Assembly: GCF_005938655.1 (NCBI RefSeq)
Contig: NZ_VCQT01000001.1
Coordinates: forward strand, 1-64,000
Reading direction: 5' to 3'
DNA length: 64,000 nt
Source: Alloalcanivorax gelatiniphagus
GTDB taxonomy: Bacteria > Pseudomonadota > Gammaproteobacteria > Pseudomonadales > Alcanivoracaceae
Positions 26,852 through 36,174 of the stretch are shown here, piece by piece (within the stretch, counting starts at the first letter, position 1; each line of letters begins with the position of its first letter). A program made the position numbers and the translations under genes. The notes beneath the pieces were generated by a model that was given only the letters and a program-made list of their open reading frames with translations, was not told where the DNA came from and ran no database searches.

Positions 26852-27519
26852 AAGTCGAGGTTTCTTATTGCCTGGTGAAAGCTGAGGCCAACGGCGACAA
26901 ATATAAGATCAAGAAAACTATTGCTGCTATCAATAGTAGCCTTTTAGAAGGTGAATCTGGCTTGGTGGTCGGTCAGTGCAAAGCGCTAATTGAAAGGCTT
27001 TGCAAATCCGTCCTAAAGGAAAGCGGAGAGGATGTTGAATCGAGCATCTCAATGGGTCGGCTTGCAAAGAAAGCAATCACAGCGCTTGGCGTGGAGAGAA
27101 CGGGGAATGAAAACCAAAAGACTCGAGAGGCTTTTATAAAGTTAGTTAATTCATTCTCTTCTCAGCTTGAAAACGCGGCAGGTGCTATAGGCACATTACG
27201 GAATGAATACTGTCCTGTTGCGCATGGTCGTGGTTATGATGAGCCCCAGTTGCATATGCTCTATGCCCACTTGGTTGCCTCGCAAACAGATTCATTGGCA
27301 ACGTTCATATTGGAACTTGTGGAGCACAAGATGAACTTCGTGCCACAGATTAGGTTTTCTGACAACGAGGACTATAACGAGCATCTTTATGAGCAGTTTG
27401 GTGAGATCGAGGTATACGGGGACCTCTACCAAGCACCTGATATTCTTTTCAAAATGAATCCGTCGGTTTATAGGCGCGGCCTTGAGGAATACCGGGAGGG
27501 GGGCGTCGATGATCAATGA
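26848..27519 (+). CDS. Abi_C/HEPN-type protein embedded in the R-M operon
   Basis: A 223-residue protein with the C-terminal abortive-infection (Abi_C) pattern: [20 protein letters not shown], then [14 protein letters not shown], where the RN...HG motif is the hallmark of this HEPN-like group. HEPN domains are often RNA-cleaving toxins. It overlaps hsdS by four bases and hsdR by eleven, so it is made with the R-M subunits. This recalls PrrC, an anticodon nuclease encoded within a type I R-M operon and released when restriction is blocked. That function here is inference, and no NTPase domain is present. Confidence 0.7.
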   Translation: MKVEVSYCLVKAEANGDKYKIKKTIAAINSSLLEGESGLVVGQCKALIERLCKSVLKESGEDVESSISMGRLAKKAITALGVERTGNENQKTREAFIKLVNSFSSQLENAAGAIGTLRNEYCPVAHGRGYDEPQLHMLYAHLVASQTDSLATFILELVEHKMNFVPQIRFSDNEDYNEHLYEQFGEIEVYGDLYQAPDILFKMNPSVYRRGLEEYREGGVDDQ

Positions 27520-30500
27520 AAGTACTCTTGAGTTGAATTGTTTAGCTTGGTTTGAGCAAGGCGGGTGGGAGGCCGTAAATGGAGCTGATGCTGCACCGGA
27601 TAGCTCAGACCCGGCTCGCGCAACATATCGTGATGTTTTGTTACTTCAAGATCTCCGCGCAGCGCTCGAGCGAATTAATCCTCATATGCCAGCACAAGCG
27701 CTCCAACATGCTGTGGATATCGTGCGGAAGCCAGAAAGCTTGGATGTAGCGTTCAGTAACCGAGCTTTCCACCGTCTTCTTCTGGATGGCGTACCGGTTG
27801 AGTATAAAAGTGACGATAAAGTGGTTCACGACAGGGCGTTTCTGGTGGACTTCGCCGATCTAGATGCCAACCGATTCCGAGCCATCAGCCAGTTTACCCT
27901 TGAAGGGACCAAGCAACTGCGCCGACCGGATGTCGTCTGTTTCGTCAATGGTCTGCCATTGGCGGTACTGGAGCTGAAAAGCCCCGGTATCGAGAATGTG
28001 AATATCTGGGACGCTTATAATCAGATTCAGACCTATAAAGACGAAGTCCCCGACCTGTTTGTCTACAACGAGGCCGCGATCATCAGTGATGGCTACCTCG
28101 CCCGGGTAGGCTCGCTTACGGCCAACCAGGAGCGCTATATGCCCTGGCGCACTCTTAAACACGAGGACGATAAGCCCCTGCTGGAATGGCAATTGGAAAC
28201 CATGGTCCGGGGGTTCTTCGACCGCGAGTTGTTCCTGGATTACATCCGCTACTTCGTGATTTTCGAAACGGAATCCGACAACCTGGTCAAGAAGATTGCA
28301 GGCTACCACCAGTTTCATGCGGTGCGCGAGGCCGTTCGAGCAACCGTCATTGCGGCTCAGGACACTGGCGGCTACGGGATCAGAGAGAAGCGGGCGACTT
28401 ACGGCGACGAGGTGGTTCCCGGTAGCAAGAAAGCGGGCGTGGTTTGGCACACCCAGGGCTCCGGTAAGAGTATTTCCATGTGCTGTTACGCCGGCAAGCT
28501 ACTTCAACAGCCGGAGATGAACAACCCTACCCTGATCGTGGTAACCGATCGCAACGATCTGGATGGTCAACTCTTTGCGACCTTCAGCGGGGCCCGGGAG
28601 TTGCTCAAACAAGAGCCGGTACAGGCTGATGACCGTGACGCGCTGCGCCAGCTTCTATCGGAGCGGGAATCTGGCGGCATCATCTTCACCACGGTTCAGA
28701 AGTTCGCCCTGCTGAACGACGAGACCGGGCACCCTGTTCTCAATGATCGACACAATATCGTAGTGATTTCAGATGAGGCTCACCGCAGTCAGTACGGCCT
28801 GAAGGCGACTCTCAAGAAGGACGGCACCTACAAGTTCGGCTACGCCAGGCACATGCGCGATGCCCTGCCCAATGCCTCCTTCATCGGTTTCACCGGAACT
28901 CCTATCGAAAGCGAAGACAAAGACACTCGCGCGGTGTTTGGCGATTACGTTTCCATCTACGACATCCAGGACGCGGTGGACGATGGCGCGACGGTGCCGA
29001 TTTTCTACGAATCGCGCTTGGCTAGGCTGGACATCAATCGCGACGCGATCGAGGAGCTGTCCGAACAGGTCGAGGAAGTCGTTGAAGACGAGGAGGATGT
29101 TGGCAGCCGTGAGAAAACCAAAGGTGAATGGAGTCGGTTGGAGAAGCTGGTAGGCGCCGGACCGCGCCTGGAGCAGGTGGCGGAAGATCTGGTGAGCCAC
29201 TATGAAACACGCTCAAGATCAATCGATGGTAAAGCCATGATTGTGGCTATGAGCCGGGAAATCGCCGTTCACCTGTATAACGAGATTGTCGCTCTCCGCC
29301 CCGAGTGGCACGACGACGATCCGGAGAAAGGCGCCATCAAGATCGTGATGACCGGCTCCGCCTCCGACCGCGCTCTGCTGCAACCCCATATCCACAACAA
29401 GAAGACCAAAAAGCGGTTCGAGAAGCGCTTCAAGGACATTAACGATCCGCTCAAGTTGGTGATCGTGCGGGATATGTGGCTCACCGGCTTTGATGCACCT
29501 TGCTGCCACACCATGTACGTGGACAAGCCCATGAAGGGCCATAATCTGATGCAGGCCATCGCGCGCGTAAACCGTGTGTTCAAGGACAAGCCGGGCGGGT
29601 TGGTGGTCGATTACATTGGCATTGCCAACGAACTGAAACACGCTCTGAAGACCTACACTGACTCCAAAGGAAAGGGATCGCCCACCCACAGCGCCGAAGA
29701 GGCCTACGCTATCCTGCTGGAAAAGCTGGATATCGTCCATGGCATGTTCGCGCCTGGACCACAGGGTAAGGGATTCGACTACAGCGCCTTTGAAACCGAA
29801 CCGCATAAGCTATTGGTGCCTACCGCCAACTATGTTCTCAGCCTGGAGGGTGGGAAGAAGCGATTCCTGGATACCGTGCTGGCCATGAATAAGGCTTTCT
29901 CCCTGTGCGCCACCCTGGACACCGCCCAGGCACTACAGAAGGAGGTAGCGTTCCTATCCCAGGTAAAAATAGCCATTACTAAGTTCACCAGCGTGGACAA
30001 AAAGCTGACGGAAGATGAGAAGAACACCGCCTTGAAGCAGATCCTGGACAATGCGTTGGTCGCCGAGGGCGTAACCGATGTATTTGCGCTATGCGGCCTG
30101 GAGAAGCCGAATATCGGGTTGCTCTCCGACGAATTCCTGGAAGACGTTCGACAGATGCCCTACAAGAACTTCGCCGTGGAGCTTCTGGAGAAGCTGCTCA
30201 AGGATGACATTAAGGCTAAGACCCGGAACAACGTGGTGCAGGAGAGGAAATACGGCGACCGGCTTCAGGAGACGCTGCGCAACTACAACAACAGAGGTAT
30301 CGAAACGGCGCAGGTCATTGAAGAGCTGATCGCCATGGCCAAACAGTTTCAGGCGGAGATGGAGCGGGATGCTGCTCTCGGACTCAACCCGGACGAGGTG
30401 GCCTTCTACGATGCTTTGGCCAGCAACCAAAGCGCAGTTCGCAAGTTAGGTGACGAAACCCTGAAGAAGATCGCCGTGGAGATCACCGAGAAACTGCGCA

Positions 30501-30667
30501 GGTCCACTACCGTGGACTGGCAAGTGAGGGAAAGCGTTCGGGCCAAGCTGCGGATTTTGGTGCGGAGAACATTACAGCGCTACAAATATCCGCCGGATAA
30601 AGCGCCAGCGGCGATTGAGCTGATCATGGAGCAAGCGGAAGCGTTATCGAACCACTGGACGCAGTGA
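27509..30667 (+). CDS. hsdR: Type I restriction endonuclease subunit
   Basis: The ATG at 27509 has a strong GGGAGGGGGG site. The 1052-residue protein has an N-terminal HSDR_N nuclease ([20 protein letters not shown]; Asp about 140, ELK about 154), then a superfamily 2 translocase with [13 protein letters not shown] (about 312), [13 protein letters not shown] (about 420), GFTGTP and [11 protein letters not shown] helical C-terminal region for complex assembly follows. HsdR pulls DNA and cuts it far from the unmethylated target. All motifs are intact, so the system looks functional. The first 100 codons are AT-richer than the rest. Confidence 0.95.
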   Translation: MINESTLELNCLAWFEQGGWEAVNGADAAPDSSDPARATYRDVLLLQDLRAALERINPHMPAQALQHAVDIVRKPESLDVAFSNRAFHRLLLDGVPVEYKSDDKVVHDRAFLVDFADLDANRFRAISQFTLEGTKQLRRPDVVCFVNGLPLAVLELKSPGIENVNIWDAYNQIQTYKDEVPDLFVYNEAAIISDGYLARVGSLTANQERYMPWRTLKHEDDKPLLEWQLETMVRGFFDRELFLDYIRYFVIFETESDNLVKKIAGYHQFHAVREAVRATVIAAQDTGGYGIREKRATYGDEVVPGSKKAGVVWHTQGSGKSISMCCYAGKLLQQPEMNNPTLIVVTDRNDLDGQLFATFSGARELLKQEPVQADDRDALRQLLSERESGGIIFTTVQKFALLNDETGHPVLNDRHNIVVISDEAHRSQYGLKATLKKDGTYKFGYARHMRDALPNASFIGFTGTPIESEDKDTRAVFGDYVSIYDIQDAVDDGATVPIFYESRLARLDINRDAIEELSEQVEEVVEDEEDVGSREKTKGEWSRLEKLVGAGPRLEQVAEDLVSHYETRSRSIDGKAMIVAMSREIAVHLYNEIVALRPEWHDDDPEKGAIKIVMTGSASDRALLQPHIHNKKTKKRFEKRFKDINDPLKLVIVRDMWLTGFDAPCCHTMYVDKPMKGHNLMQAIARVNRVFKDKPGGLVVDYIGIANELKHALKTYTDSKGKGSPTHSAEEAYAILLEKLDIVHGMFAPGPQGKGFDYSAFETEPHKLLVPTANYVLSLEGGKKRFLDTVLAMNKAFSLCATLDTAQALQKEVAFLSQVKIAITKFTSVDKKLTEDEKNTALKQILDNALVAEGVTDVFALCGLEKPNIGLLSDEFLEDVRQMPYKNFAVELLEKLLKDDIKAKTRNNVVQERKYGDRLQETLRNYNNRGIETAQVIEELIAMAKQFQAEMERDAALGLNPDEVAFYDALASNQSAVRKLGDETLKKIAVEITEKLRRSTTVDWQVRESVRAKLRILVRRTLQRYKYPPDKAPAAIELIMEQAEALSNHWTQ

Positions 30668-30794
30668 TGCGCTGGTCGAAGGACTTCGCCACGCGGACGA
30701 AGCCCCAGTCGGGCCGACATCACAGCGAAACGCCGGCGGATGCCATTATCACGGTACTCGGCGGGGTGCTTCCCTGCTCAGACGCTGGCCCCTC

Positions 30795-31214
30795 TTAGGG
30801 AGCATCTTCACGGGTAAAAAATGCATCGACCAGGTCCCGGATGATCAAATCGGCTTCTTCGTCGGATGGGAGCTCACCGTGATTTAAGATCAGATGCACG
30901 CCCAGAAGATGACCGAACGCGGAAATGACCTCGTACTCGAACATACCGTATTTGGGGCTCAGGTGGCCCCAACGGCGCCGGCTGTACGCCCAGATCCGGT
31001 CCAAGTAGCGACAGCTCTCTATCATCAGTTTCATGCGGCCTGAGCTCCAGAAGTTAAGTAAGCGCTCACTCCGATATGGGTCTCTTTGGGATGTCATAAG
31101 CCCTTCGCAGAGAAAGGCCCCCCAGATCGGGGCGACGGCTCGAGGCAGGACCTCGCTTTTCAGGTCCGCCGCCAGCGCTAACCGGCGATAGGGCGATGGA
31201 TCGTTGGAAGACAT
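30795..31214 (-). CDS. Hypothetical island protein, paralogue of the gene at 8193-8636
   Basis: The 139-residue product shares VAPIWGAFLCEGLM, CRYLDRIW, HLLGVHLILNHGELPSDEEA and IRDLVDAFF with the earlier paralogue, roughly 45% alike over the core by eye. GGAG lies seven bases before the ATG. The family looks alpha-helical and acidic, and is unrecognised. It sits between the type I R-M operon and radC, a common position for conserved accessory genes of integrative elements. The function is unknown. Confidence 0.7.
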   Translation of the reverse strand: MSSNDPSPYRRLALAADLKSEVLPRAVAPIWGAFLCEGLMTSQRDPYRSERLLNFWSSGRMKLMIESCRYLDRIWAYSRRRWGHLSPKYGMFEYEVISAFGHLLGVHLILNHGELPSDEEADLIIRDLVDAFFTREDAP

Positions 31215-31372
31215 GGCGTTTCTCCGGTGGAAGATGGATGTTCAGCCAGTGAAGAGGCTTCTCTAGCTCGGAAGGCTTATGGCGCAGTATTAAGCTGGCC
31301 ATAGGCGGCGCCCCAGCCGGTCTGGCGGGGCGACATCGGAAAGACGAGTCGAGCCAGTAGGCAGGGCGCAGT

Positions 31373-31873
31373 TCAGACCCAGCCGCGCCGGGACAGGCTT
31401 TCCCAGCCGGACTGAGACACAACCAGATGGTCCAGGACACGAACGTCGATCAGGCTCAGAGCTTTGACCAGCTGCTGCGTGACGTCCCGGTCTGCTTGGG
31501 ACGGCTCACAGTGTCCGGAGGGATGGTTGTGCGCGAGAATTACTGAGGCTGCGTTCCATTCCAGGGCTTTCTGCACGACGATCCGGGGGTGAACAGTGGC
31601 CCCATCGACGGTGCCAAAGAACAGCCGCTCAAAGCTGAGCACCTGGTGCTTGTTGTTCAGGAACAGCACCGCGAAGTGTTCGTTCTTCTCGTTCGCCAGC
31701 GCCATTTGTAGGAACTTGGCGGCGTCCTGGGGGGTGGAAAGGGCCTCGCCTCGAGTCAGGCTCTCCTGCAGGATGGCGGCGGCGGTGCGGATAATATCGT
31801 CCGAGGTGATCGGACCGAAGGCGTGATACAGGCCCTTCTCACTCTTTACGAAGGTCTTGTCGCAATCGCACAT
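31373..31873 (-). CDS. radC: RadC-like JAB-domain protein
   Basis: The 166-residue protein has the JAMM/MPN+ metal site: NEHF (Glu65), HNHPSG (about 115-120) and the following PSQADRD aspartate. Length and sequence match the RadC/YeeS-type proteins carried by plasmids, prophages and islands, which lack the helix-hairpin-helix part of chromosomal RadC. JAMM enzymes are metal-dependent hydrolases; the RadC substrate is unsettled despite its historical link with DNA repair. It is a good marker that this area belongs to a mobile element. Confidence 0.9.
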   Translation of the reverse strand: MCDCDKTFVKSEKGLYHAFGPITSDDIIRTAAAILQESLTRGEALSTPQDAAKFLQMALANEKNEHFAVLFLNNKHQVLSFERLFFGTVDGATVHPRIVVQKALEWNAASVILAHNHPSGHCEPSQADRDVTQQLVKALSLIDVRVLDHLVVSQSGWESLSRRGWV

Positions 31874-31888
31874 AGGGGGTCTCCAGAA

Positions 31889-31916
31889 GCAAAAAAGCCC
31901 GCGTGAGCGGGCTTGG
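31889..31916 (-). terminator. Rho-independent terminator (leftward)
   Basis: AAGCCCGC-GTGA-GCGGGCTT forms an 8-bp perfect stem, and on the leftward strand it is followed by a run of six Ts. It ends transcription of the zinc-ribbon gene just upstream and separates it from radC. Confidence 0.8.
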
Positions 31917-31933
31917 AAGGGGAAAACAAGGAA

Positions 31934-32269
31934 TCAGTCAGCGTTAGGAGGCTCCGAGGGCACCGCGAACCGGTGTCCGCACCGCAGGCACTCCAGCGAA
32001 TCCAATTGGGTTTGGTCGATCAGGTCACCGAGGGCGGCTCCGCCGGCACCTCCGACAAGGCCGCCAGCCAGCCCTCCGAGTAGCAGCGCCATAGCCATGC
32101 CGGGCGGGCCTGCAGCCACGCCCAGAGCGACACCGAGTTGCATGCGACCGGCGCCGGTTGCTACTCCGCCTACTACGCCCGCAATCGTGCCGGCAGCGCC
32201 GCAGGCTTTCCTGGCGTCATGACGGGTGCCGACATGGATCGAGCTGCAATTCGGGCATTGCAGAATCAT
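31934..32269 (-). CDS. Zinc-ribbon protein with glycine-zipper membrane segment
   Basis: The ATG at 32269 has GGAGG five bases upstream; the longer 127-residue frame is not needed. The 111-residue product starts with CPNCSSIHVG and ends with CLRCGHRF, two halves of a zinc ribbon. Between them lies a long Gly/Ala-rich hydrophobic stretch with GxxxG spacing (GGLAGGLVGGAGGAALGDLI), probably a pair of membrane helices. A similar zinc-finger plus glycine-zipper plan occurs in the lipase-like protein at 3096-4670. Its role is unknown; a membrane sensor or anchor is possible. Confidence 0.65.
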   Translation of the reverse strand: MILQCPNCSSIHVGTRHDARKACGAAGTIAGVVGGVATGAGRMQLGVALGVAAGPPGMAMALLLGGLAGGLVGGAGGAALGDLIDQTQLDSLECLRCGHRFAVPSEPPNAD

Positions 32270-32423
32270 TGATACCTCCAGTTGGTGGTCACCAAGGGTT
32301 CGATTCCCTGGGCTCATGGAAGTAATGTGTACCTGAAAAAATCTCGAATAGAGCGCCGATACCCCAGGCGGGCAGCGTGTCCGGGCGTGCTGTACGTTGG
32401 CTGGAGTTTTAGAGCGCGGTGGT

Positions 32424-32440
32424 GCGACAAAATCTGTCGC
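32424..32440. promoter_or_regulatory. Palindromic operator candidate, second site of the WYL-type motif
   Basis: GCGACAAAATCTGTCGC differs from the palindrome before the WYL gene at 8843-8859 in only two central positions. It lies 50 bp upstream of the zincin gene start, where a repressor could block transcription. Confidence 0.6.
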
Positions 32441-32489
32441 GATTAGACGGGATGATCGAGAGGAAATGGCGTTAGCGCGAAGGGGAAGG

Positions 32490-32930
32490 ATGAATAACTA
32501 TCAGAACGTGCGAACAGCGGTGAACCGTTGGGCCCAGGGCCACTACCGTGCCATTCAGGACTCGGGCACGGAGCTGAGCGATGCTGGTGTCGATCTGGCT
32601 AGAAGTGTGGGCGTGCTCGAGCCTACTCATATCAGAGTAATGCTGGTCGATCAGGTGCCGATCATGGAAGACCCGGTGATTAGCTGCCTGGCCAAGAGCG
32701 TTGGTATGCTGAATGGGACGATAATGGGGATGACCTTCGGGCATTCGATCTACATAGCCAGTGGCTTTGAGTCAACGCGTCTGTATTCCCATGAGTTTCG
32801 TCACGTCTACCAGTATGAAACGTTCGGATCGTTAGAAGCCTTCATGGAGGAGTATCTCCATCAAGTTCTGACGTTTGGGTACAGCAAGGCGCCTTTGGAG
32901 CTGGATGCGAAGGAGTTTGAGATTGAGTGA
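32490..32930 (+). CDS. Small HExxH zincin-like protein
   Basis: The 146-residue protein has SHEFRHVYQYE (HExxH at 101-105) followed by a conserved-looking tail GYSKAPLELDAKEFE, where a downstream Glu could be the third metal ligand. The upstream half has no recognised domain. GGGGAAGG precedes the ATG at 32490; another in-frame ATG at 32466 is possible. Its stop lies within the start region of the next nuclease-like gene, so the two are probably translated together. A metallopeptidase next to a nuclease suggests proteolytic activation, but that is inference. Confidence 0.6.
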   Translation: MNNYQNVRTAVNRWAQGHYRAIQDSGTELSDAGVDLARSVGVLEPTHIRVMLVDQVPIMEDPVISCLAKSVGMLNGTIMGMTFGHSIYIASGFESTRLYSHEFRHVYQYETFGSLEAFMEEYLHQVLTFGYSKAPLELDAKEFEIE

Positions 32931-34185
32931 TTGTGGGAGCGATCTATCTTGGTTTTGGGAATCCGATCTGTGTCAGAGCCTCCGGGCGATGTCGTATACA
33001 GAGAAGCCTAACCTTCTAACGCTGCTTTTCGCGGTACACGATGAGGTTCGCTTGCACACACCGCTACTGGGGTGGTTGCTGGACCCGAAAGGGGATCACG
33101 GCTTAGGAAAGGAGCCTCTGAGCCGCTTCTTATCCATGCTGGAAATTGATGACGCTGGCGCCGACTACGCCCAGGTCTGGCGTGAACGGTCTTTCCCTGA
33201 GCATGGTCGGGTCGATCTGATGATCCGGCTGCCCGGTTGCTGCTTGGTGATCGAGAATAAGCTATACGCGGCCGATCAAGAAGCTCAGCTATGGCGCTAC
33301 CAGCAGGTGCTAGCAGCCGAGGCGGTACCACCCGTAACCTCACATCTGTTTTATCTGACGCTAGACGGCTGTGAACCGTCTCCCATCTCTGTTTCAGCCC
33401 CGTCCGGGTCCGGCGATATGCCGGGGCTGGAAGAAGGCAGCTATCAGTGCATCAGCTACGAGACTGAGATTCACTCTTGGCTAACTGGCCTGTTGGAATG
33501 GACGTCCGATAAGCAGGAAAAAGGCCGGATTCACCATATCCTGACGCAGTACAACGAAGTTCTAATGGAGTCTATCGGCATGCACTCGCGAGAAGAGGCA
33601 TTGAGCGAACTGAATAGCAGCGGGTTGATGGATCACGTAGTCGCTAATCAGGGCGATGTAACCACATTGGCGAGCCTAACCCGCTCCGTCTTCTTCTTGC
33701 ACGCCAGGCTGCTTGAGGAATTGATCGAGGGAGTACATCAGGCGCTAGAGAAAGAGCCTCGCCTGGAAAGAGTAAAATCGCCGGAGCGCTGGAGCGAGCT
33801 TGACTGGGGGATCTATGAAGGCTGGGCGAGGGGAAGGACGCCTAGTGGCTACCGGTTCTACCGTATACATGGTGTGCGCGACCGAAAACTAGAGAACCTG
33901 CACTTGGTTGTGGGCCTGGACGCGTCAGACAGGTTTTGGGTAGGTCTGGGGCGTTTCGAGGGAGGGAAGCACGCTGAGGTGCCCGCTGACCACAATCGCT
34001 TCGTGGACATCGAGGGAGCGACGCACAATAACTGGTGGCTGAGCTGGGTTACGATTCAGGAAGTGGACCCAGCGCAGTTTGATGGCGACATCGGAGTCGG
34101 AAGGTTGGCAAAACCGGAGGTAAAAACTGCCATTATTAACCGAATAAAAGATATTTTCAGGCATTATGTAAGGGAAATCGGATAA
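32923..34185 (+). CDS. PD-(D/E)XK nuclease superfamily protein
   Basis: The core has HTPLLGWLLDPKGDHGLG, then GRVDLMIRLPGCCLVIENKL, giving the Asp...Glu-x-Lys pattern (about 97, 110 and 112), then QLWRYQQVL. This is the PDDEXK_4-type arrangement common in defence islands. About 250 further residues of mixed character follow. The TTG start at 32923 has GGAG seven bases upstream and overlaps the zincin gene by eight bases; an ATG at 32989 lacks a site. The target and the trigger are unknown. Confidence 0.65.
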   Translation: MSDCGSDLSWFWESDLCQSLRAMSYTEKPNLLTLLFAVHDEVRLHTPLLGWLLDPKGDHGLGKEPLSRFLSMLEIDDAGADYAQVWRERSFPEHGRVDLMIRLPGCCLVIENKLYAADQEAQLWRYQQVLAAEAVPPVTSHLFYLTLDGCEPSPISVSAPSGSGDMPGLEEGSYQCISYETEIHSWLTGLLEWTSDKQEKGRIHHILTQYNEVLMESIGMHSREEALSELNSSGLMDHVVANQGDVTTLASLTRSVFFLHARLLEELIEGVHQALEKEPRLERVKSPERWSELDWGIYEGWARGRTPSGYRFYRIHGVRDRKLENLHLVVGLDASDRFWVGLGRFEGGKHAEVPADHNRFVDIEGATHNNWWLSWVTIQEVDPAQFDGDIGVGRLAKPEVKTAIINRIKDIFRHYVREIG

Positions 34186-34442
34186 TGTGATCTTTAATAT
34201 GACGTTTCCATGCCGTGCTACAAAGAGCAGGGGATCCAGTGGCCAAGGAGCACTATACAGCAGGGATGTCTATCTCTATAGGCATAGAGAAAGCAACCTC
34301 CCTGTAGTCGAGTGAGAGGTTTTGTCTAGAAAGTCCTGCCTATCCGATAAGGGATTTTTGGGTGTGACATTTAATCGGAGATCGATAAATAATTGGGTAG
34401 ACGATGTTTATTAAGGGCGCAAGTTGTATGGTGGCGATTAAG

Positions 34443-35096
34443 TCACCGCATTAGCCTTTGTCTTTCCATGAACCCAAAGTGGGTCGAGTACCAATTTTTA
34501 TATATTTCGTAAAAGCTATCGCGTGGGTCGGTAAGAACCCGGCTATAGTATCCAAAGCCCGTCATTAAAGGGATATGGTAAATGTCCTTCGCACGACCGA
34601 AGTAATAGAAGCAGTCTCGAAGATTTAGAGCTTCCCGCGCTTCTCTCCTATTCATTGAAGCCAAAATAGTGGCATCGATGATCTGGCCGTTTTCAAGCGT
34701 AATCCACGCATGTGCATCAGCCGGCACACCAACTGGTTCGCCAGAATCATTAAATTTAATTTTATAGCCTTCCCGAAGTTCCTTCTTAAGTTTCTGCTTC
34801 GACATTCCGACATAAAGGTCGTCTTGTATCTGGACATCTCCGATAGTAACGACATGCCGGATCTTGAGATCGAAAAGAACATACGATACTTCTCGTATGG
34901 CTGGGAAGCAGTTCCCTGGAAGAATGTCGGTGCTTTTTACGAAATCGGAAAAGTCTTCTGCCAGAGCGCTTACGACCTGATCCATGTCGATCTCCAGGCG
35001 GTCGTCAATTTTAAGCGGATAATTTAACTGAGGGTCGGTATGCTTATTTGTCCAGTCTTGCGCAGCGTAAAATTGTTTTGCGTAATCATTAAACAT
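34443..35096 (-). CDS. Papain/transglutaminase-like candidate protein
   Basis: The 217-residue protein is unrecognised as a family, but it shows a spaced Cys-His-Asp set: GNCFPAIREV (Cys about 62), DAHAWITLENG (His about 129) and IIDATI (Asp about 139). This order and the xHAWxxL...xxDAT context match transglutaminase-like and papain-like folds. AGGGAT lies seven bases before the ATG. AT-rich composition marks it as acquired. It lies 86 bp downstream of the next gene in the same direction and may be the last gene of that operon. A protease or deamidase role is speculative. Confidence 0.5.
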   Translation of the reverse strand: MFNDYAKQFYAAQDWTNKHTDPQLNYPLKIDDRLEIDMDQVVSALAEDFSDFVKSTDILPGNCFPAIREVSYVLFDLKIRHVVTIGDVQIQDDLYVGMSKQKLKKELREGYKIKFNDSGEPVGVPADAHAWITLENGQIIDATILASMNRREAREALNLRDCFYYFGRAKDIYHIPLMTGFGYYSRVLTDPRDSFYEIYKNWYSTHFGFMERQRLMR

Positions 35097-35182
35097 TATG
35101 CATCCCTACAATACGGCTGATCTTGTAATGTGAAAATCGATAATTGTCTGCAGCATCGCGCTAGAGTTTTCCTGCTATGATG

Positions 35183-36166
35183 CTATCGTCGAATGTCGTC
35201 AATAATAATTTCATCGGGCGCGGCCCACCACCACTCTTTGGGCAGTGGCGGCGACCATGTAGATGGGTCGCATTCCCAAGAACCGTAAGGGTCCATGACC
35301 GTAAAATTCATCTTTAAATCCTGCCGGTCTGCGGCGAAAAAGCCACCTTTCGTACCCGTTGTACCATACGGGGGCTTCCAAAGATCCCGGCGCGCCACGT
35401 CATGTGATCGCCAGTGCATCTTGTTCATGAGCACGTCATAGGCGGCCTGTTCCATCCTTGGAATACACGCTGCGACGTCCGTCTCTATAAGAAAATCATT
35501 TCGCTTGTCCGCGTGAGTCAAAGGATCTCGCATCTGAATCCACTGGCCTATTTCCGACTTTGTGTAGCCATACTCCTCATGGAGAAAATCAAAGAGAGGC
35601 TCGACGAGGTTTCTTGATGTCTTAGAGAACCCTCGTTCGAACAGCCGGTATATATCATGGAACTTTCCAACCGAATGCTCGTGCGTGATTACCTCCGAAA
35701 GAAGCGAAACACCATCAGGCCGATCAGAGAGCCTGGTAACAACTAGCTCGAAGGGGATATTTAACGGAGAGCATTGAAAAAAACGCGGCGCCTGGGGATA
35801 GAGAATGCCGCTGGACTCATTAAGCCAACTGCGTTCACCCGCCGAATCCGGGATCAAAGCGACGGCAGGAAGTGGTGACATAATTCGGCGTTTACAGCCG
35901 GTAGACACAGTTAGAAGGTTTGCGATATTCTCTATCGCAAACTCAAGCGCCTTTCTCGCTTTGTCATTGATGACAACCCGTCCCTCGAGCGTGCGCTTGG
36001 GCTGGTAGGCAAGAGGGCCTGTTGCCGCGAGTAATAGCTGTATCTCATCGCCGGCATCTCTTGCTCTGAGAACTTCTACCTTCATGAGTTTTGACTCGAA
36101 AGCCCAGCGGCGCCGATCCTCTGTCAACTCTGGTAGGTAGACGGTTGCTAAGCGTGCTAATTGCAT
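35183..36166 (-). CDS. HEPN-like protein candidate
   Basis: A 327-residue protein without a clear named family. The central helix-rich part contains GQWIQMRDPLTHADKRNDF, where R-D-P-L-T-H fits the Rx4H motif of HEPN ribonuclease-like domains, preceded by a helical stretch (LVEPLFDFLHEEYGYTKSEI). The C-terminal 90 residues are Trp/Pro-rich (STWSPPLPKEWWWAAPDEII). It starts eight bases after the stop of the upstream small gene, so the two form an operon. Toxicity is inferred from the motif only. Confidence 0.45.
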   Translation of the reverse strand: MQLARLATVYLPELTEDRRRWAFESKLMKVEVLRARDAGDEIQLLLAATGPLAYQPKRTLEGRVVINDKARKALEFAIENIANLLTVSTGCKRRIMSPLPAVALIPDSAGERSWLNESSGILYPQAPRFFQCSPLNIPFELVVTRLSDRPDGVSLLSEVITHEHSVGKFHDIYRLFERGFSKTSRNLVEPLFDFLHEEYGYTKSEIGQWIQMRDPLTHADKRNDFLIETDVAACIPRMEQAAYDVLMNKMHWRSHDVARRDLWKPPYGTTGTKGGFFAADRQDLKMNFTVMDPYGSWECDPSTWSPPLPKEWWWAAPDEIIIDDIRR

Positions 36167-36174
36167 TCTCTGCT

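Noticed and set aside
32281-32315. tRNA-like T-arm (AAGGGTTCGATTCCC) resembling a second attachment site
   Set aside because: No acceptor stem, anticodon arm or CCA end fits around it, and it does not match the tRNA 3' end at 40883. It sits in the promoter of the zinc-ribbon gene with a short palindrome and is probably chance.
34186-34442. Possible small RNA or gene in the gap after the nuclease gene
   Set aside because: Only a short TCTCTAT/ATAGAGA dyad is visible and no promoter-terminator pair frames it.
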